A stretch of 64,000 bases of DNA from GWA1-39-11 sp964640435. GTDB taxonomy: Bacteria > Patescibacteriota > Microgenomatia > Levybacterales > GWA1-39-11. The notes under the pieces are model-generated. The model saw nothing but the letters and a program-made list of their open reading frames with translations. It had not been told where the DNA came from and ran no database searches. Location: assembly GCA_964640435.1 (NCBI GenBank), contig CAZXFJ010000001.1, positions 118,223 through 182,222 on the forward strand, in the 5' to 3' direction. This document shows positions 1-7,890 of this stretch, one piece after another. The translations under genes and the position numbers were made by a program. How positions within the stretch are numbered: position 1 is the stretch's first letter; every line of letters starts with the position of its first letter.

Positions 1-318
1 TTTGGGCTACGTGCTGAAGCATCTGGAAATATTTCAGCAAGACAAATCGAGGCAGCTCGTAAGTCTATTACCCATTTCACAAAGCGTGGAGGACGTATCT
101 GGATTAGAATTTTCCCAGATCGACCAATTACAAAGAAACCACCAGAGACACGTATGGGTGGAGGAAAAGGTGACATTTTTCAATATGTTGCACCAGTAAA
201 ACTTGGAAGAGTTTTATTTGAAATGTCTGGAGTACCAGAAAACGTTGCAAGGGAGGCTTTGAGACTTGCATCATATAAGTTGCCTGTAAAAAGTAAATTT
301 GTGACACGAGAAATATAA
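1..318 (+). CDS. rplP: 50S ribosomal protein L16 (5' truncated by window edge)
   Basis: The window opens inside this gene. Frame 1 reads without interruption for 105 residues to TAA at 316-318. Recognisable L16 signatures are TKRGGRIWIRIFPD, the glycine-rich RMGGGKGD and GRVLFEM. L16 sits in the large subunit next to the A-site tRNA and helps shape the peptidyl-transferase region. About 30 N-terminal residues lie outside the window. It is followed by rpmC through a TAA-T-ATG junction, which is the standard S10/spc order. The family call is firm. Confidence 0.95.
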   Translation, partial: FGLRAEASGNISARQIEAARKSITHFTKRGGRIWIRIFPDRPITKKPPETRMGGGKGDIFQYVAPVKLGRVLFEMSGVPENVAREALRLASYKLPVKSKFVTREI

Positions 319-319
319 T

Positions 320-556
320 ATGAAAAAGAACGATATTGTTGAATTAAGATCAAAAACACGAGATGAGCTTTTAAGAATGCTTACAGATCTTCGTGAGGAA
401 GTGCAAAAGATGGGTATTGACAAGGCTCAAGGAAAATTAAAGAATTTAAACGCTGTAAAGCGAAAAAAGAAGGATGTTGCACGTGTATTAACATTTATAA
501 AAATGAAAACAGAAGTTATTACAGAAGAAGTAAAGGAGGTAGCTGCTGCAAAATAA
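320..556 (+). CDS. rpmC: 50S ribosomal protein L29
   Basis: This 78-residue two-helix protein (start MKKNDIVELRSKT, then the conserved ELLRMLTDLREE) docks at the peptide exit tunnel near L23 and contributes to the site for trigger factor and SRP. It carries a somewhat longer C-terminal tail (TEEVKEVAAAK) than the usual 60-70 residues. It starts one base after the rplP stop, so translation is probably coupled. Its place between rplP and rpsQ is canonical. Confidence 0.95.
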   Translation: MKKNDIVELRSKTRDELLRMLTDLREEVQKMGIDKAQGKLKNLNAVKRKKKDVARVLTFIKMKTEVITEEVKEVAAAK

Positions 557-570
557 GCAGTCAAACTAAT

Positions 571-822
571 ATGGCTAAAAAAGTTATAACAGGAAAAGTA
601 GTATCAAACAAAATGCAAAAAACAGTTGTAGTTGAGGTGGAAAGATTTATAAGTCACCCTATCTACAAAAAACGCATTAGAAAAACAAATAAAATTAAAG
701 CTGACACAAACGGAATGGAAGTTCCAAATGGTGTAATTGTAAAAATTGAACAAACAAAGCCAATCAGCCGAGATAAATATTTTAAAGTTATAGAAATTGT
801 TAAAGAAGGAGTAAATAAATAA
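571..822 (+). CDS. rpsQ: 30S ribosomal protein S17
   Basis: This 83-residue OB-fold protein binds 16S rRNA early in small-subunit assembly. The N-terminal GKVVSNKMQKTVVVEVERF block and the later PISRDKYFKV segment are typical S17. The TAA stop shares its last base with the ATG of rplN (TAATG at 820-824), so the two genes are translationally coupled. The upstream gap of 14 bases has no good Shine-Dalgarno. Confidence 0.96.
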   Translation: MAKKVITGKVVSNKMQKTVVVEVERFISHPIYKKRIRKTNKIKADTNGMEVPNGVIVKIEQTKPISRDKYFKVIEIVKEGVNK

Positions 823-1196
823 TGGTACAGCACAGAACAATGCTCGTTGTAGCAGACAATTCAGGAGCAAAGATTCTTCAGGTTATCCAAATCTATGGAG
901 GATCAAAGCGACGTAAAGGTGAACTTGGATCACTTCTTGGTTGTGTTGTTAAAAAAGCTCTACCTAACACTCAATTTAAAAAGGGTGACAAGGTAAAAGC
1001 AGTTTTAGTTCGAACACACAAAGAGTACAAAAGAGCTGATGGAACATATATCCGCTTCTCTGAGAATGCTGGAGTTATTATTGAAAATGAAAAGAGCAAA
1101 AATCCAATAGGAACACGTATCTTTGGACCTATTGCAAGAGAAATCAAAGATTTAGGTTATGCAAAGATTGCATCTTTAGCAAACCACGTTGTTTAA
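822..1196 (+). CDS. rplN: 50S ribosomal protein L14
   Basis: L14 (124 residues, close to the usual 122) binds 23S rRNA at the subunit interface, where it contributes to bridge B8 and is contacted by RsfS. The start MVQHRTMLVVADNSGAKILQ and the C-terminal FGPIAREIKDLGYAKIASLA are diagnostic. The start codon overlaps the rpsQ stop by one base. Order and neighbours are standard for the spc operon. Confidence 0.97.
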   Translation: MVQHRTMLVVADNSGAKILQVIQIYGGSKRRKGELGSLLGCVVKKALPNTQFKKGDKVKAVLVRTHKEYKRADGTYIRFSENAGVIIENEKSKNPIGTRIFGPIAREIKDLGYAKIASLANHVV

Positions 1197-1200
1197 ATAT

Positions 1201-1509
1201 ATGAGAATAAAAACAGGAGACACAATTAAAGTATTAATAGGAAAAGATAAGGGTAAGACCGGAAAGGTTGAAAGAGTTGATATGGCAAAGGACATGGTTT
1301 TAGTTGAAAACATGAATCAATTCAAGAGACACTTAAAGTCTCGTGCTCAGAACCAACCATCTGAGATCGTTACTCTTACAAAGCCTTTGAGAAGTGCAAA
1401 TGTTGCTTTAGTTTGTCCAAATTGTAAAAAAGTAACACGTGTTGGTGTAAAGATCGAAAAAGATAAAAAAGTGAGAATGTGTAAGAAGTGTAAAAAGGTA
1501 ATTAACTAA
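1201..1509 (+). CDS. rplX: 50S ribosomal protein L24
   Basis: L24 is an assembly initiator of the large subunit and a KOW-domain protein at the tunnel exit. The product has 102 residues. I chose the ATG at 1201 (MRIKTGDTIKVLIGKDKGK) because the family starts there; an in-frame TTG at 1189 would overlap rplN and add only four residues. Four C-terminal cysteines in two CxxC pairs (CPNCKK and CKKC) form a putative zinc ribbon, seen in some but not all L24 proteins. Confidence 0.95.
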   Translation: MRIKTGDTIKVLIGKDKGKTGKVERVDMAKDMVLVENMNQFKRHLKSRAQNQPSEIVTLTKPLRSANVALVCPNCKKVTRVGVKIEKDKKVRMCKKCKKVIN

Positions 1510-1510
1510 T

Positions 1511-1624
1511 ATGAAAGTACAAGCTTCAATTAAAAAAAGATGTTTGAAATGTAAAATTATTAAGCGCCGAGGCGTGCTGTTTGTTATTTGTGAAAATCCA
1601 AAGCACAAACAACGCCAAGGATAA
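1511..1624 (+). CDS. rpmJ: 50S ribosomal protein L36, relocated between rplX and rplE
   Basis: This 37-residue ORF starts MKVQASIKKRCLKCKII and ends PKHKQRQG, an unmistakable L36 with the zinc ligand set Cys11, Cys14, Cys27 and His32. L36 organises 23S rRNA near the GTPase centre base. It follows rplX through a TAA-T-ATG junction. The position is odd: L36 normally lies between infA or secY and rpsM, and there is no copy at that site here. A consensus promoter begins immediately after its stop codon, which marks a possible rearrangement breakpoint. Confidence 0.94.
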   Translation: MKVQASIKKRCLKCKIIKRRGVLFVICENPKHKQRQG

Positions 1625-1653
1625 TTGATAAATCGAGGCTAATAAAGTATAAT
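1625..1653 (+). promoter_or_regulatory. Internal promoter ahead of rplE
   Basis: TTGATA at 1625-1630, a 17-base spacer, and TATAAT at 1648-1653. It begins directly behind the rpmJ stop. Predicted start is near 1661, giving a leader of about 18 bases before rplE. This would allow the rplE-onward part of the cluster to be transcribed separately. Confidence 0.7.
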
Positions 1654-1678
1654 TTAGCTTCGGATAATTATTAAAAAT

Positions 1679-2230
1679 ATGGGAGACTTTAAAAAACAAT
1701 TTGAAACAGAGACAGTTAAGAAGCTACAAGAGGAGCTAGGGATTAAAAATCCTATGGCAGTTCCTCATGTGGTGAAAATTATTGTTAACACATCAATGAA
1801 AGACTTTTTAACTGACAAAAGAAACATTGAAAAAATGCGCGAAGATATGGTTTTGATAACCGGACAAATGCCAAAAACAAATAAGGCAAGGATTTCTGTT
1901 GCAACATTTAAGCTTCGTGAGGGTGATGAGATTGGAATGTCAGCAACACTTCGTGGAAAGCGTATGTATGACTTTTTGGAAAAGCTTGTTAAAATAGTTT
2001 TCCCAAGAGTTAAAGACTTTAATGGAGTAAGTGCAAAGTCTTTTGACGGACGTGGAAACTTGAGTATTGGATTTACAGAAAACACAGTATTTTCCGAAAT
2101 TGATCCTGGAAAAGTAGACAAGATTCGTTCTTTGCAAGTTGTTATCGTTACAAATGCAAAAGAAGATGCAAAAGCAAAAGCACTTTTAACAGCAATCGGA
2201 CTTCCTTTTAAGAAGGGGAGGCAAACTAAT
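1679..2230 (+). CDS. rplE: 50S ribosomal protein L5, without its own stop codon (reads in frame into S14)
   Basis: L5 binds 5S rRNA and helps form the central protuberance. Residues 1-179 cover the whole family, from MGDFKKQFETETVKKLQEEL to the terminal ALLTAIGLPFKK. A stop is expected right after FKK, but the frame continues through KGRQTN into the Met of S14, so the continuous ORF runs 1679-2419 (246 residues). The DNA at 2226-2233 still carries the TAATATG junction used throughout this cluster, but shifted by one base. Gaining one base in the run near 2211-2221 would restore a TAA stop. Either a genuine fusion or a one-base loss (mutation or assembly error) fits. Confidence 0.9.
2215..2221 (+). 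promoter_or_regulatory. Shine-Dalgarno site of rpsN inside the 3' end of rplE
   Basis: GGGGAGG ends nine bases before the S14 ATG at 2231. Its presence argues that S14 is initiated independently even though the upstream frame is open. Confidence 0.6.
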
Positions 2231-2419
2231 ATGGCTAAGAAATCAAACATAGTTAAAAATTTATATACTAAACCAAAGTTTTCGACTAGAAAGAAAAACA
2301 TTTGTATGTTGTGTGGAAGGTCACGTGGTTATATGAGATTATTTGGTCTTTGTAGAATTTGTTTCAGAGAAAGAGCGTTGAAAGGAGAGCTTCCAGGAGT
2401 TAAAAAAGCTTCTTGGTAA
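2231..2419 (+). CDS. rpsN: 30S ribosomal protein S14, zinc-binding short type
   Basis: From the ATG at 2231 the product has 62 residues, the size of the zinc-binding S14 type (about 61). It starts MAKKSNIVKN and has the CMLCGRSRGYMRLFGLCRIC block with four cysteines in two CxxC pairs. S14 is a late-binding protein of the small-subunit head. It is in the same open frame as rplE, so it may also exist as the C-terminal domain of an L5-S14 fusion. Its own ribosome-binding site favours separate synthesis. Confidence 0.93.
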   Translation: MAKKSNIVKNLYTKPKFSTRKKNICMLCGRSRGYMRLFGLCRICFRERALKGELPGVKKASW

Positions 2420-2425
2420 TAAATT

Positions 2426-2812
2426 ATGTATACAATTGGTGACTTTTTAATACAAGTAAAAAACGGATACAGAGCTAATAAAAAGGAAATTGTTTATCCT
2501 CGCTCAAACGTCGTTGTATCTTTGGCAAAAATTCTTGAAAAAGAAGGATTTGTTTCAAAGGTTAGCGAGAAAGAAGCTGATGGTAAAAAAACATTGCAAA
2601 TAAGCCTTAAATATGAAGGACGCGTGCCTGCAATTAGTGATATAAGACTTATTTCAAAACCATCAGTTCACCTTTATGCTGGTAAATTAAAAGTTAAAAA
2701 AGCTATGGGAAGACATGGAGTGGGAATTGTTTCAACAAGCTCTGGAATGATGACATCAGCTGACGCAGGTAAAAAAGGAGTAGGTGGAGAATTAATCTGC
2801 CAAATTTATTAA
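2426..2812 (+). CDS. rpsH: 30S ribosomal protein S8
   Basis: S8 (128 residues) binds the central domain of 16S rRNA and, in well-studied bacteria, represses the spc operon. The C-terminal MGRHGVGIVSTSSGMMTSADA, here with the usual final block KKGVGGELICQIY, is diagnostic. The N-terminus MYTIGDFLIQVKNGYRA is also typical. It is joined to rplF by TAA-T-ATG. Confidence 0.96.
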   Translation: MYTIGDFLIQVKNGYRANKKEIVYPRSNVVVSLAKILEKEGFVSKVSEKEADGKKTLQISLKYEGRVPAISDIRLISKPSVHLYAGKLKVKKAMGRHGVGIVSTSSGMMTSADAGKKGVGGELICQIY

Positions 2813-2813
2813 T

Positions 2814-3362
2814 ATGAGTAATATTGCAAAACAACCAGTTAAAGTTGAAGATGGAGTTACGGTTAATTTTTCTGACGGACAAGTAGTAGTTGTTGGTCCA
2901 AAAGGAAATCTTAGCTTAAAAGTTCCAGCTGGAATTAAAGTTACAGTTGAGGATGGAGTTGCTAAAATTGTAAGCGAGTCAGATGCACGAGAGCTTACAA
3001 AGTTTGCTGGATTAACACGTGCTTCAGTTGCAAATATGGTAAAAGGAGTAACGGCTGGTTTTCAGAAGCAACTTGAGCTTACCGGAGTCGGATACAGAGC
3101 TCGTGTTGATGGAGTAAATCTTGTTTTAAACGTTGGATATGCAACACCTATGACTGTAGTTCCTGTTGAAGGTGTTACAATATCAGTTGCTGAAAATGTA
3201 ATAACTGTAGCTGGTAGCAATAAACAACTTGTAGGAGATGTTGCTGCAAATATTCGTGCAGTAAGACCACCAGATCCATACAAGGGTAAAGGAATAAAAT
3301 ATGTTGGTGAGAAATTAAGACGTAAAGTTGGAAAAGCAGCAAAAGCTGTTGGAGGAAAATAA
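2814..3362 (+). CDS. rplF: 50S ribosomal protein L6
   Basis: L6 (182 residues) lies near the sarcin-ricin loop and the factor-binding site. Two related halves are visible: residues about 1-80 and 85-175, with the hallmark VRPPDPYKGKGIKYVGEKLRR near the C-terminus. The sequence FQKQLELTGVGYRARV marks the start of the second repeat. Its TAA is followed directly by the rplR ATG without any spacer. Confidence 0.97.
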   Translation: MSNIAKQPVKVEDGVTVNFSDGQVVVVGPKGNLSLKVPAGIKVTVEDGVAKIVSESDARELTKFAGLTRASVANMVKGVTAGFQKQLELTGVGYRARVDGVNLVLNVGYATPMTVVPVEGVTISVAENVITVAGSNKQLVGDVAANIRAVRPPDPYKGKGIKYVGEKLRRKVGKAAKAVGGK

Positions 3363-3719
3363 ATGCGCGAAATAAGAGTTAAATTAAAAAGACAAAAACA
3401 AAGAATTGATAGAACAAGAAATAAAATCTTGGTTAACAAAACTTTACCAAGGCTTACAGTTTTCCGTTCTAACAAAAATATGTATGCTCAAATTATTGAT
3501 GATGCTAAAGGTATGACTTTAGTAGCCGTTAATGGAGCTGATGTTGCAGATGCAAAAGCAAATAAAACTGCAAAAGCAACAGAGCTCGGTCGAAAGATTG
3601 CGGAAAAAGCAGTTGCCGCAAAGATTAAAAATGTTGTTTTTGATCGTGGATCATACAGATATCACGGACGAGTAAAAGCGCTAGCTGATGCTGCTCGAGA
3701 AGGAGGCTTAGTTTTCTAA
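3363..3719 (+). CDS. rplR: 50S ribosomal protein L18
   Basis: L18 (118 residues) binds 5S rRNA together with L5. The start RQKQRIDRTRNK-type basic stretch, LPRLTVFRSNKNMYAQIIDD and the C-terminal FDRGSYRYHGRVKALADAAREGGL are typical. It is packed between rplF (no spacer) and rpsE (TAA-T-ATG), in standard spc order. Confidence 0.96.
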   Translation: MREIRVKLKRQKQRIDRTRNKILVNKTLPRLTVFRSNKNMYAQIIDDAKGMTLVAVNGADVADAKANKTAKATELGRKIAEKAVAAKIKNVVFDRGSYRYHGRVKALADAAREGGLVF

Positions 3720-3720
3720 T

Positions 3721-4179
3721 ATGGATAATAGAAATTATAATCAACAAGCACAGGATCGATCTGAAGAAAAGGTTGTACAGTTAAATCGTGTTTCTAAAAA
3801 AACTAAAGGTGGAAACAAAATGAGATTTGCAGCGCTTGTTGTTGTGGGAAACAGACAAGGTCGTGTTGGAGTTGGACTTGGTAAATCATCAGACGTTTCA
3901 AGTGCAATTATTAAAGGTGCACAACAAGCAAGAAAACGAATGATTGATGTAAATATTGTTAAAGATACAATTTCACACCCAGTTTTTGTGAAAGTTGGAG
4001 CAGCACAAGTTATGCTTAAGCCAGCTCCTGCAGGAACAGGTATTATTGCAGGTGGAGCAGTACGTGCAGTTGTTGAGGCAGCAGGAATTAAAAATATCTC
4101 ATCAAAAATTTTGGGAACAAACAATAAAGCAAGCAATGTTCATGCAACATTTGAAGCATTAACAAGACTTGGTAAATAA
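3721..4179 (+). CDS. rpsE: 30S ribosomal protein S5
   Basis: S5 (152 residues) contributes to decoding accuracy and mRNA unwinding at the entry channel. The KTKGGNKMRFAALVVVGNRQGRVGVGLGK segment spans the double-stranded RNA-binding half, and GTGIIAGGAVRAVVEAAGI the second half. It has a hydrophilic N-terminal extension of about 20 residues rich in Asn and Gln. The next gene is rplO directly; no rpmD (L30) lies between, as is general in CPR bacteria. Confidence 0.96.
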   Translation: MDNRNYNQQAQDRSEEKVVQLNRVSKKTKGGNKMRFAALVVVGNRQGRVGVGLGKSSDVSSAIIKGAQQARKRMIDVNIVKDTISHPVFVKVGAAQVMLKPAPAGTGIIAGGAVRAVVEAAGIKNISSKILGTNNKASNVHATFEALTRLGK

Positions 4180-4180
4180 T

Positions 4181-4618
4181 ATGGAATTACATAAATTAAC
4201 AAAAACAGTTGATAAAGGACTTAGAAGACTCGGTCAGGGTCATGGAACTGGTCGTGGAAAAACTTCAGGACGTGGTACAAAAGGTCAAAATGCAAGAAAC
4301 AAAGTGCCTGTATTTTTTGAAGGTGGAGCGCTTCCAATGACAAAAAGACTTCCATTTTTAAGAGGTCGTGGAAGAAATAAAGGACTGGGTAAAAACCCAG
4401 TTACTGTTTCTGTAGTAGCATTAAACGCTTTTCCAGCAAAATCAATTGTTGATGTTGATGCAATAATTTCAAAGGGTATTGCTTCATCTGATGCTAAAAA
4501 GTTTGGTGTAAAAATAATTGGAAGCGAAGAAATAAAAGTTGCTTTGACTGTAAAAGCTGCTGTAAGTGCTGGAGCAAGAAAGCAAATTGAAAAAGCAGGC
4601 GGGACTATTGAAAACTAA
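4181..4618 (+). CDS. rplO: 50S ribosomal protein L15
   Basis: L15 (145 residues) is a late-assembly protein with a long glycine/arginine-rich N-terminal extension that threads into 23S rRNA (GRGKTSGRGTKGQNAR is visible). I chose ATG 4181 (MELHKLTKTVD) because it follows the rpsE stop by one base as TAA-T-ATG; an upstream in-frame start at 4169 would overlap rpsE. The C-terminal ARKQIEKAGGTIE ending is typical of the family. Confidence 0.95.
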   Translation: MELHKLTKTVDKGLRRLGQGHGTGRGKTSGRGTKGQNARNKVPVFFEGGALPMTKRLPFLRGRGRNKGLGKNPVTVSVVALNAFPAKSIVDVDAIISKGIASSDAKKFGVKIIGSEEIKVALTVKAAVSAGARKQIEKAGGTIEN

Positions 4619-4623
4619 AAATT

Positions 4624-5910
4624 ATGAAGCAAGCGTTATCGCTTTTTAAGGCCACATTTCGCGACTCAGAAACTCGCAAAAAAATATTAATTGTTTTAGG
4701 AATTTTTCTTATCTTCAGATTTTTTGCACACATCCCAGTATCAGGAGTAGACATTGCTCAGCTTAAAGCTCTTTTTGCCCAAAACCAATTACTCGGACTT
4801 CTTGATATTTTCTCAGGAGGAACATTGTCAAACTTCTCAATTTTGGCTATCGGACTTGGTCCTTATATCTACGCTTCTATCGTTTTGCAGCTTTTAACAA
4901 TTGTTTATCCAAAGCTTGAAGAGCTTCAAAAAGAGGGTGAATATGGTCGACAAAAAATTAATCAATATACTAGATTTCTAACTATTCCACTCGCTATCGT
5001 TCAGTCATTTGGTATGTATGTTTTGCTTCGAAACCAGCAATTAATAGCAAACCTTGATGTATTTGGAGTAATAACATTTATTCTTACGATGACCGCTGGA
5101 ACTATGTTCTTAATGTGGCTTGGAGAATTAATATCAGAGCAGAAAATTGGTAACGGTATTTCTCTTCTTATTTTTGCTGGAATAGTTGAGCGTATTCCGA
5201 TTGTTGCATGGCAAACACTTACAACAGTTAACTCTCAAGATATATTTAATTTAATTATATTTGCTATTCTTGGTGTAATAGTTATTGCATCAATTGTATT
5301 TGTAAATGAGGCTGTAAGACGTGTGCCAATTTACTATGCGAAGCGTGTTCGTGGAGGTAAAACTTACGGTGGTCAATCAACTCATTTACCTTTGAAAATC
5401 AATCAATCTGGAGTTATTCCAATAATCTTTGCTGTATCAATAGTTCTACTTCCTTCACTTATTTCAGGTTACTTAGTGGCAAGTCCAAATAAAACATTTG
5501 AAGCAGTAGGTACATTTCTTTCTACGAACTTTAATCCTGATAGTTTGGGTTATAACGCGGTTTACTTTTTGCTTGTCGTTGGATTTACATACTTTTACAC
5601 GGCTGTTGTATTCAATCCCCAGAAGGTATCAGAAGAAATTCAAAAATATGGTGGTTTTATTCCTGGAATCCGTCCAGGTAAGGCAACGGCTTCTTACCTT
5701 AATTACATAACAACAAGAATAACTCTTCCGGGAGCTCTTTTCTTAGGTATTATTGCAATTTTACCTGCAATTGTTAAAGCATTCACTGGGGTAACGACTC
5801 TTCTTGTTGGAGGAACTAGTATTTTGATTGTGGTTTCAGTTGTTATTGAAACTATTAAAATTCTGGAAGTACAGGTTGTTAATCGCAATTACGAAAGGTT
5901 TATTGACTAA
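4624..5910 (+). CDS. secY: Preprotein translocase subunit SecY
   Basis: SecY (428 residues) is the ten-helix channel of the Sec translocon. Recognisable landmarks are the plug region (LLDIFSGGTLSNFSILAIGLGPYI), QKINQYTRFLT, the C4 loop VRRVPIYYAKR, LPLKINQSGVIPIIFA, and IRPGKATASYL in the C5 loop that contacts SecA. It lies between rplO and adk, the usual spc-operon position. secA is also in this window at 47.9 kb. The stop is followed immediately by the adk start. Confidence 0.97.
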   Translation: MKQALSLFKATFRDSETRKKILIVLGIFLIFRFFAHIPVSGVDIAQLKALFAQNQLLGLLDIFSGGTLSNFSILAIGLGPYIYASIVLQLLTIVYPKLEELQKEGEYGRQKINQYTRFLTIPLAIVQSFGMYVLLRNQQLIANLDVFGVITFILTMTAGTMFLMWLGELISEQKIGNGISLLIFAGIVERIPIVAWQTLTTVNSQDIFNLIIFAILGVIVIASIVFVNEAVRRVPIYYAKRVRGGKTYGGQSTHLPLKINQSGVIPIIFAVSIVLLPSLISGYLVASPNKTFEAVGTFLSTNFNPDSLGYNAVYFLLVVGFTYFYTAVVFNPQKVSEEIQKYGGFIPGIRPGKATASYLNYITTRITLPGALFLGIIAILPAIVKAFTGVTTLLVGGTSILIVVSVVIETIKILEVQVVNRNYERFID

Positions 5911-6447
5911 GTGAAAATAATTCTAATTGGTATTCAAGGCTCCGGTAAATCTACACAAGGAAATTTATTAAAAGAAAAATTAAACATACCATACTTATCT
6001 ACAGGGCATATTTTCAGAGAACTTGCAAAAGAACATGATGCACTTGGTCGTTATATTAAGGAAACAATAAATGCTGGATATTTAATAGATGATGATAAAA
6101 CACTTGAGATAGTTGAGGAATACCTAAAGCGCCCAGAATATGTTAACGGATATATTTTAGATGGATTTCCAAGAACAGCACCTCAGGCTGAAAAATTCGG
6201 AAATGGAATAGATCACGCAATATATATAAAGGTTTCAGATGAGGAAGCTTTAAAGCGTTTATCTTTTAGAAACGATGGAAGAGCAGATGACGCATCGCCT
6301 GCTTTAAAAATGAGAATTGAATTATTTCATAAATTCACGGAGCCAGTTCTAGATTTTTATAAAAATAAAGGAATGTTGACAGAGATTGATGGTGAAAAAT
6401 CAATTGAGGAAACTCATCAAGAAATTTGTGAGGCTTTAAATATTTAA
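5911..6447 (+). CDS. adk: Adenylate kinase, short form
   Basis: This enzyme interconverts ATP + AMP and 2 ADP. The product has 178 residues from a GTG start at 5911, right after the secY stop. The P-loop GIQGSGKST is at residues 7-15 and DGFPRTAPQ at 84-92. The LID region around RNDGRADD is short and lacks the zinc cysteines of long forms, so this is a compact type. The secY-adk-map order is conserved in many bacteria. Confidence 0.92.
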   Translation: MKIILIGIQGSGKSTQGNLLKEKLNIPYLSTGHIFRELAKEHDALGRYIKETINAGYLIDDDKTLEIVEEYLKRPEYVNGYILDGFPRTAPQAEKFGNGIDHAIYIKVSDEEALKRLSFRNDGRADDASPALKMRIELFHKFTEPVLDFYKNKGMLTEIDGEKSIEETHQEICEALNI

Positions 6448-6448
6448 T

Positions 6449-7207
6449 ATGGATACAGTAAAAATAGAAAAAATGACTCGTGCTGGAAAGATCCTTGGAG
6501 AGGTAATGGATGAGATAGTAAAATTTGTTAAACCTGGGGTAACAGAGCTTGATATAGATCGATTTGCAGAAAGTGAAATCGTTAAACGAGGTGGAAAGCC
6601 AGGATTTAAGAAGGTTCCAGGTTATCACCATACAATTTGTATATCAGTAAATGATGTTGTTGTGCATGGAATTCCAACAGATAGAGTAATTTCTGAAGGA
6701 GATATTGTTGGAGTTGATTGTGGTGTATATCTTGATGGATACCACACAGATATGGCTGAAACTATAAACCTCAATAGGGACTCAGAAGAAATTAAGAAAT
6801 TCTTAAAAGCTGGAAAAGACGCAATGTTTGCCGGAATTGCCCAAGTTAAAGCCGGAAATCGTGTTGGTCAAATCTCTCAAGCAATGCAGGGAAAAATTGA
6901 GGGGCCAGGGTATGCAGTTGTTAAGAGTCTTGTTGGACATGGTGTTGGAAAAGAACTTCATGAAGAGCCTGAAATTCCAGGGTATTTGGCTATGAAAATG
7001 GAAAAGACACCCGTTCTTAGAGCCGGAATGACCATCGCAATCGAAATTATCTACAATATGGGCAGTCCAGAGGTCACATACACAGAAGATGATGATTGGA
7101 CAATTGTTACTCAGGACGAGAGTCTTTCAGGGCTTTTTGAGCGTACAGTTCTCGTTACAGACACAGGTTTTGAGCTAATAACGAGGCTCTCGGGCGATAA
7201 GCTTTAG
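6449..7207 (+). CDS. map: Type I methionine aminopeptidase
   Basis: It removes the initiator methionine from nascent proteins. The 252-residue product keeps the family's metal and catalytic residues: His73 (VVHGIP), Asp90 (GVDCG), Asp101 (HTDMAE), His164 (GHGVGKELHEEP), Glu199 (IAIEI) and Glu231 (FERTVLVT). It lacks the N-terminal zinc-finger or SH3-binding extension seen in some forms. It follows adk by TAA-T-ATG. Confidence 0.96.
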   Translation: MDTVKIEKMTRAGKILGEVMDEIVKFVKPGVTELDIDRFAESEIVKRGGKPGFKKVPGYHHTICISVNDVVVHGIPTDRVISEGDIVGVDCGVYLDGYHTDMAETINLNRDSEEIKKFLKAGKDAMFAGIAQVKAGNRVGQISQAMQGKIEGPGYAVVKSLVGHGVGKELHEEPEIPGYLAMKMEKTPVLRAGMTIAIEIIYNMGSPEVTYTEDDDWTIVTQDESLSGLFERTVLVTDTGFELITRLSGDKL

Positions 7208-7224
7208 GTCGTGGCTAGATAGGC

Positions 7225-7253
7225 TTGCAAGCTTACGCTCAATTTGATAAAAT
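7225..7253 (+). promoter_or_regulatory. Promoter of infA and the alpha cluster
   Basis: TTGCAA at 7225-7230, a 17-base spacer, and TAAAAT at 7248-7253, in the 58-base gap after map. The predicted start is near 7261, leaving about 5 bases before ATG 7266. No Shine-Dalgarno fits, so the transcript would be almost leaderless. Confidence 0.55.
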
Positions 7254-7265
7254 AAGCCTTAAGTA

Positions 7266-7484
7266 ATGGCGCATTCTGGAGCAATTGAGGTTGAAGGAGT
7301 GGTAAAAGAAGTTTTACCAAATACTTTGTTCCGAGTTGAAATTGAAGGTGGAAGGGTCGTTTTGTGTCACTTGTCAGGAAAAATGAGAATTCATTTTATT
7401 AAAATCCTGCCAGGAGACCGCGTAAGAATTGAGATGACCCCTTACGACCGTGAACGCGGTAGAATCACCTACAGAGTGCGATAA
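7266..7484 (+). CDS. infA: Translation initiation factor IF-1
   Basis: IF-1 (72 residues, S1-type OB fold) binds the A site of the small subunit during initiation. The sequence IEVEGVVKEVLPNTLFRVEIEGG and the ending GRITYRVR are characteristic. It stands between map and rpsM; the rpmJ gene usually found after infA is missing from this site and is found at 1511 instead. Confidence 0.95.
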   Translation: MAHSGAIEVEGVVKEVLPNTLFRVEIEGGRVVLCHLSGKMRIHFIKILPGDRVRIEMTPYDRERGRITYRVR

Positions 7485-7499
7485 TTTTTTTTCACAAAT

Positions 7500-7889
7500 A
7501 TGCGTGTTGTTGGAGTAAATTTACCAGATAATAAAAGAGTTGATATTGCGCTTACCTACATATATGGAGTAGGAAGATCAAACGTGTATCAAATTCTTGA
7601 GAAGGCTCAAATTAAGCCTGAAACAAGACTAAATACGTTAACAGAAGATGATTTGGGTAAGATTCAGAAAGCTCTTGAAACATACAAAATTGAAGGAGAC
7701 TTAAGAGCTGATGTTGCCGGAGATGTTAAAAGACTCCGCGAAATTAGCTCATACAGAGGTAATAGACACACAAAAAGCCTACCAGTTCGTGGTCAAAGAA
7801 CACGTTCAAATGCTCGTACAAAGCGTGGAAAGCGTGTCACAATCGGAGCTATTAAGAAAGAAGACGCAGCAAAGGTAGCAGGAAAATAA
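7500..7889 (+). CDS. rpsM: 30S ribosomal protein S13
   Basis: S13 (129 residues) is in the head of the small subunit and contacts P-site tRNA and L5. The N-terminal MRVVGVNLPDNKRVDIALTYIYGVGR and the C-terminal GNRHTKSLPVRGQRTRSNARTK are diagnostic. Joined to rpsK by TAA-T-ATG in the conserved alpha-operon order. Confidence 0.96.
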   Translation: MRVVGVNLPDNKRVDIALTYIYGVGRSNVYQILEKAQIKPETRLNTLTEDDLGKIQKALETYKIEGDLRADVAGDVKRLREISSYRGNRHTKSLPVRGQRTRSNARTKRGKRVTIGAIKKEDAAKVAGK

Positions 7890-7890
7890 T

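Noticed and set aside
1765..2301. 178-residue minus-strand ORF opposite rplE/rpsN
   Set aside because: It is a shadow of the ribosomal genes; no start signals and no protein-like pattern.
4179..4181. Missing L30 gene between rpsE and rplO as a novelty
   Set aside because: Absence of L30 is a known general trait of CPR bacteria.
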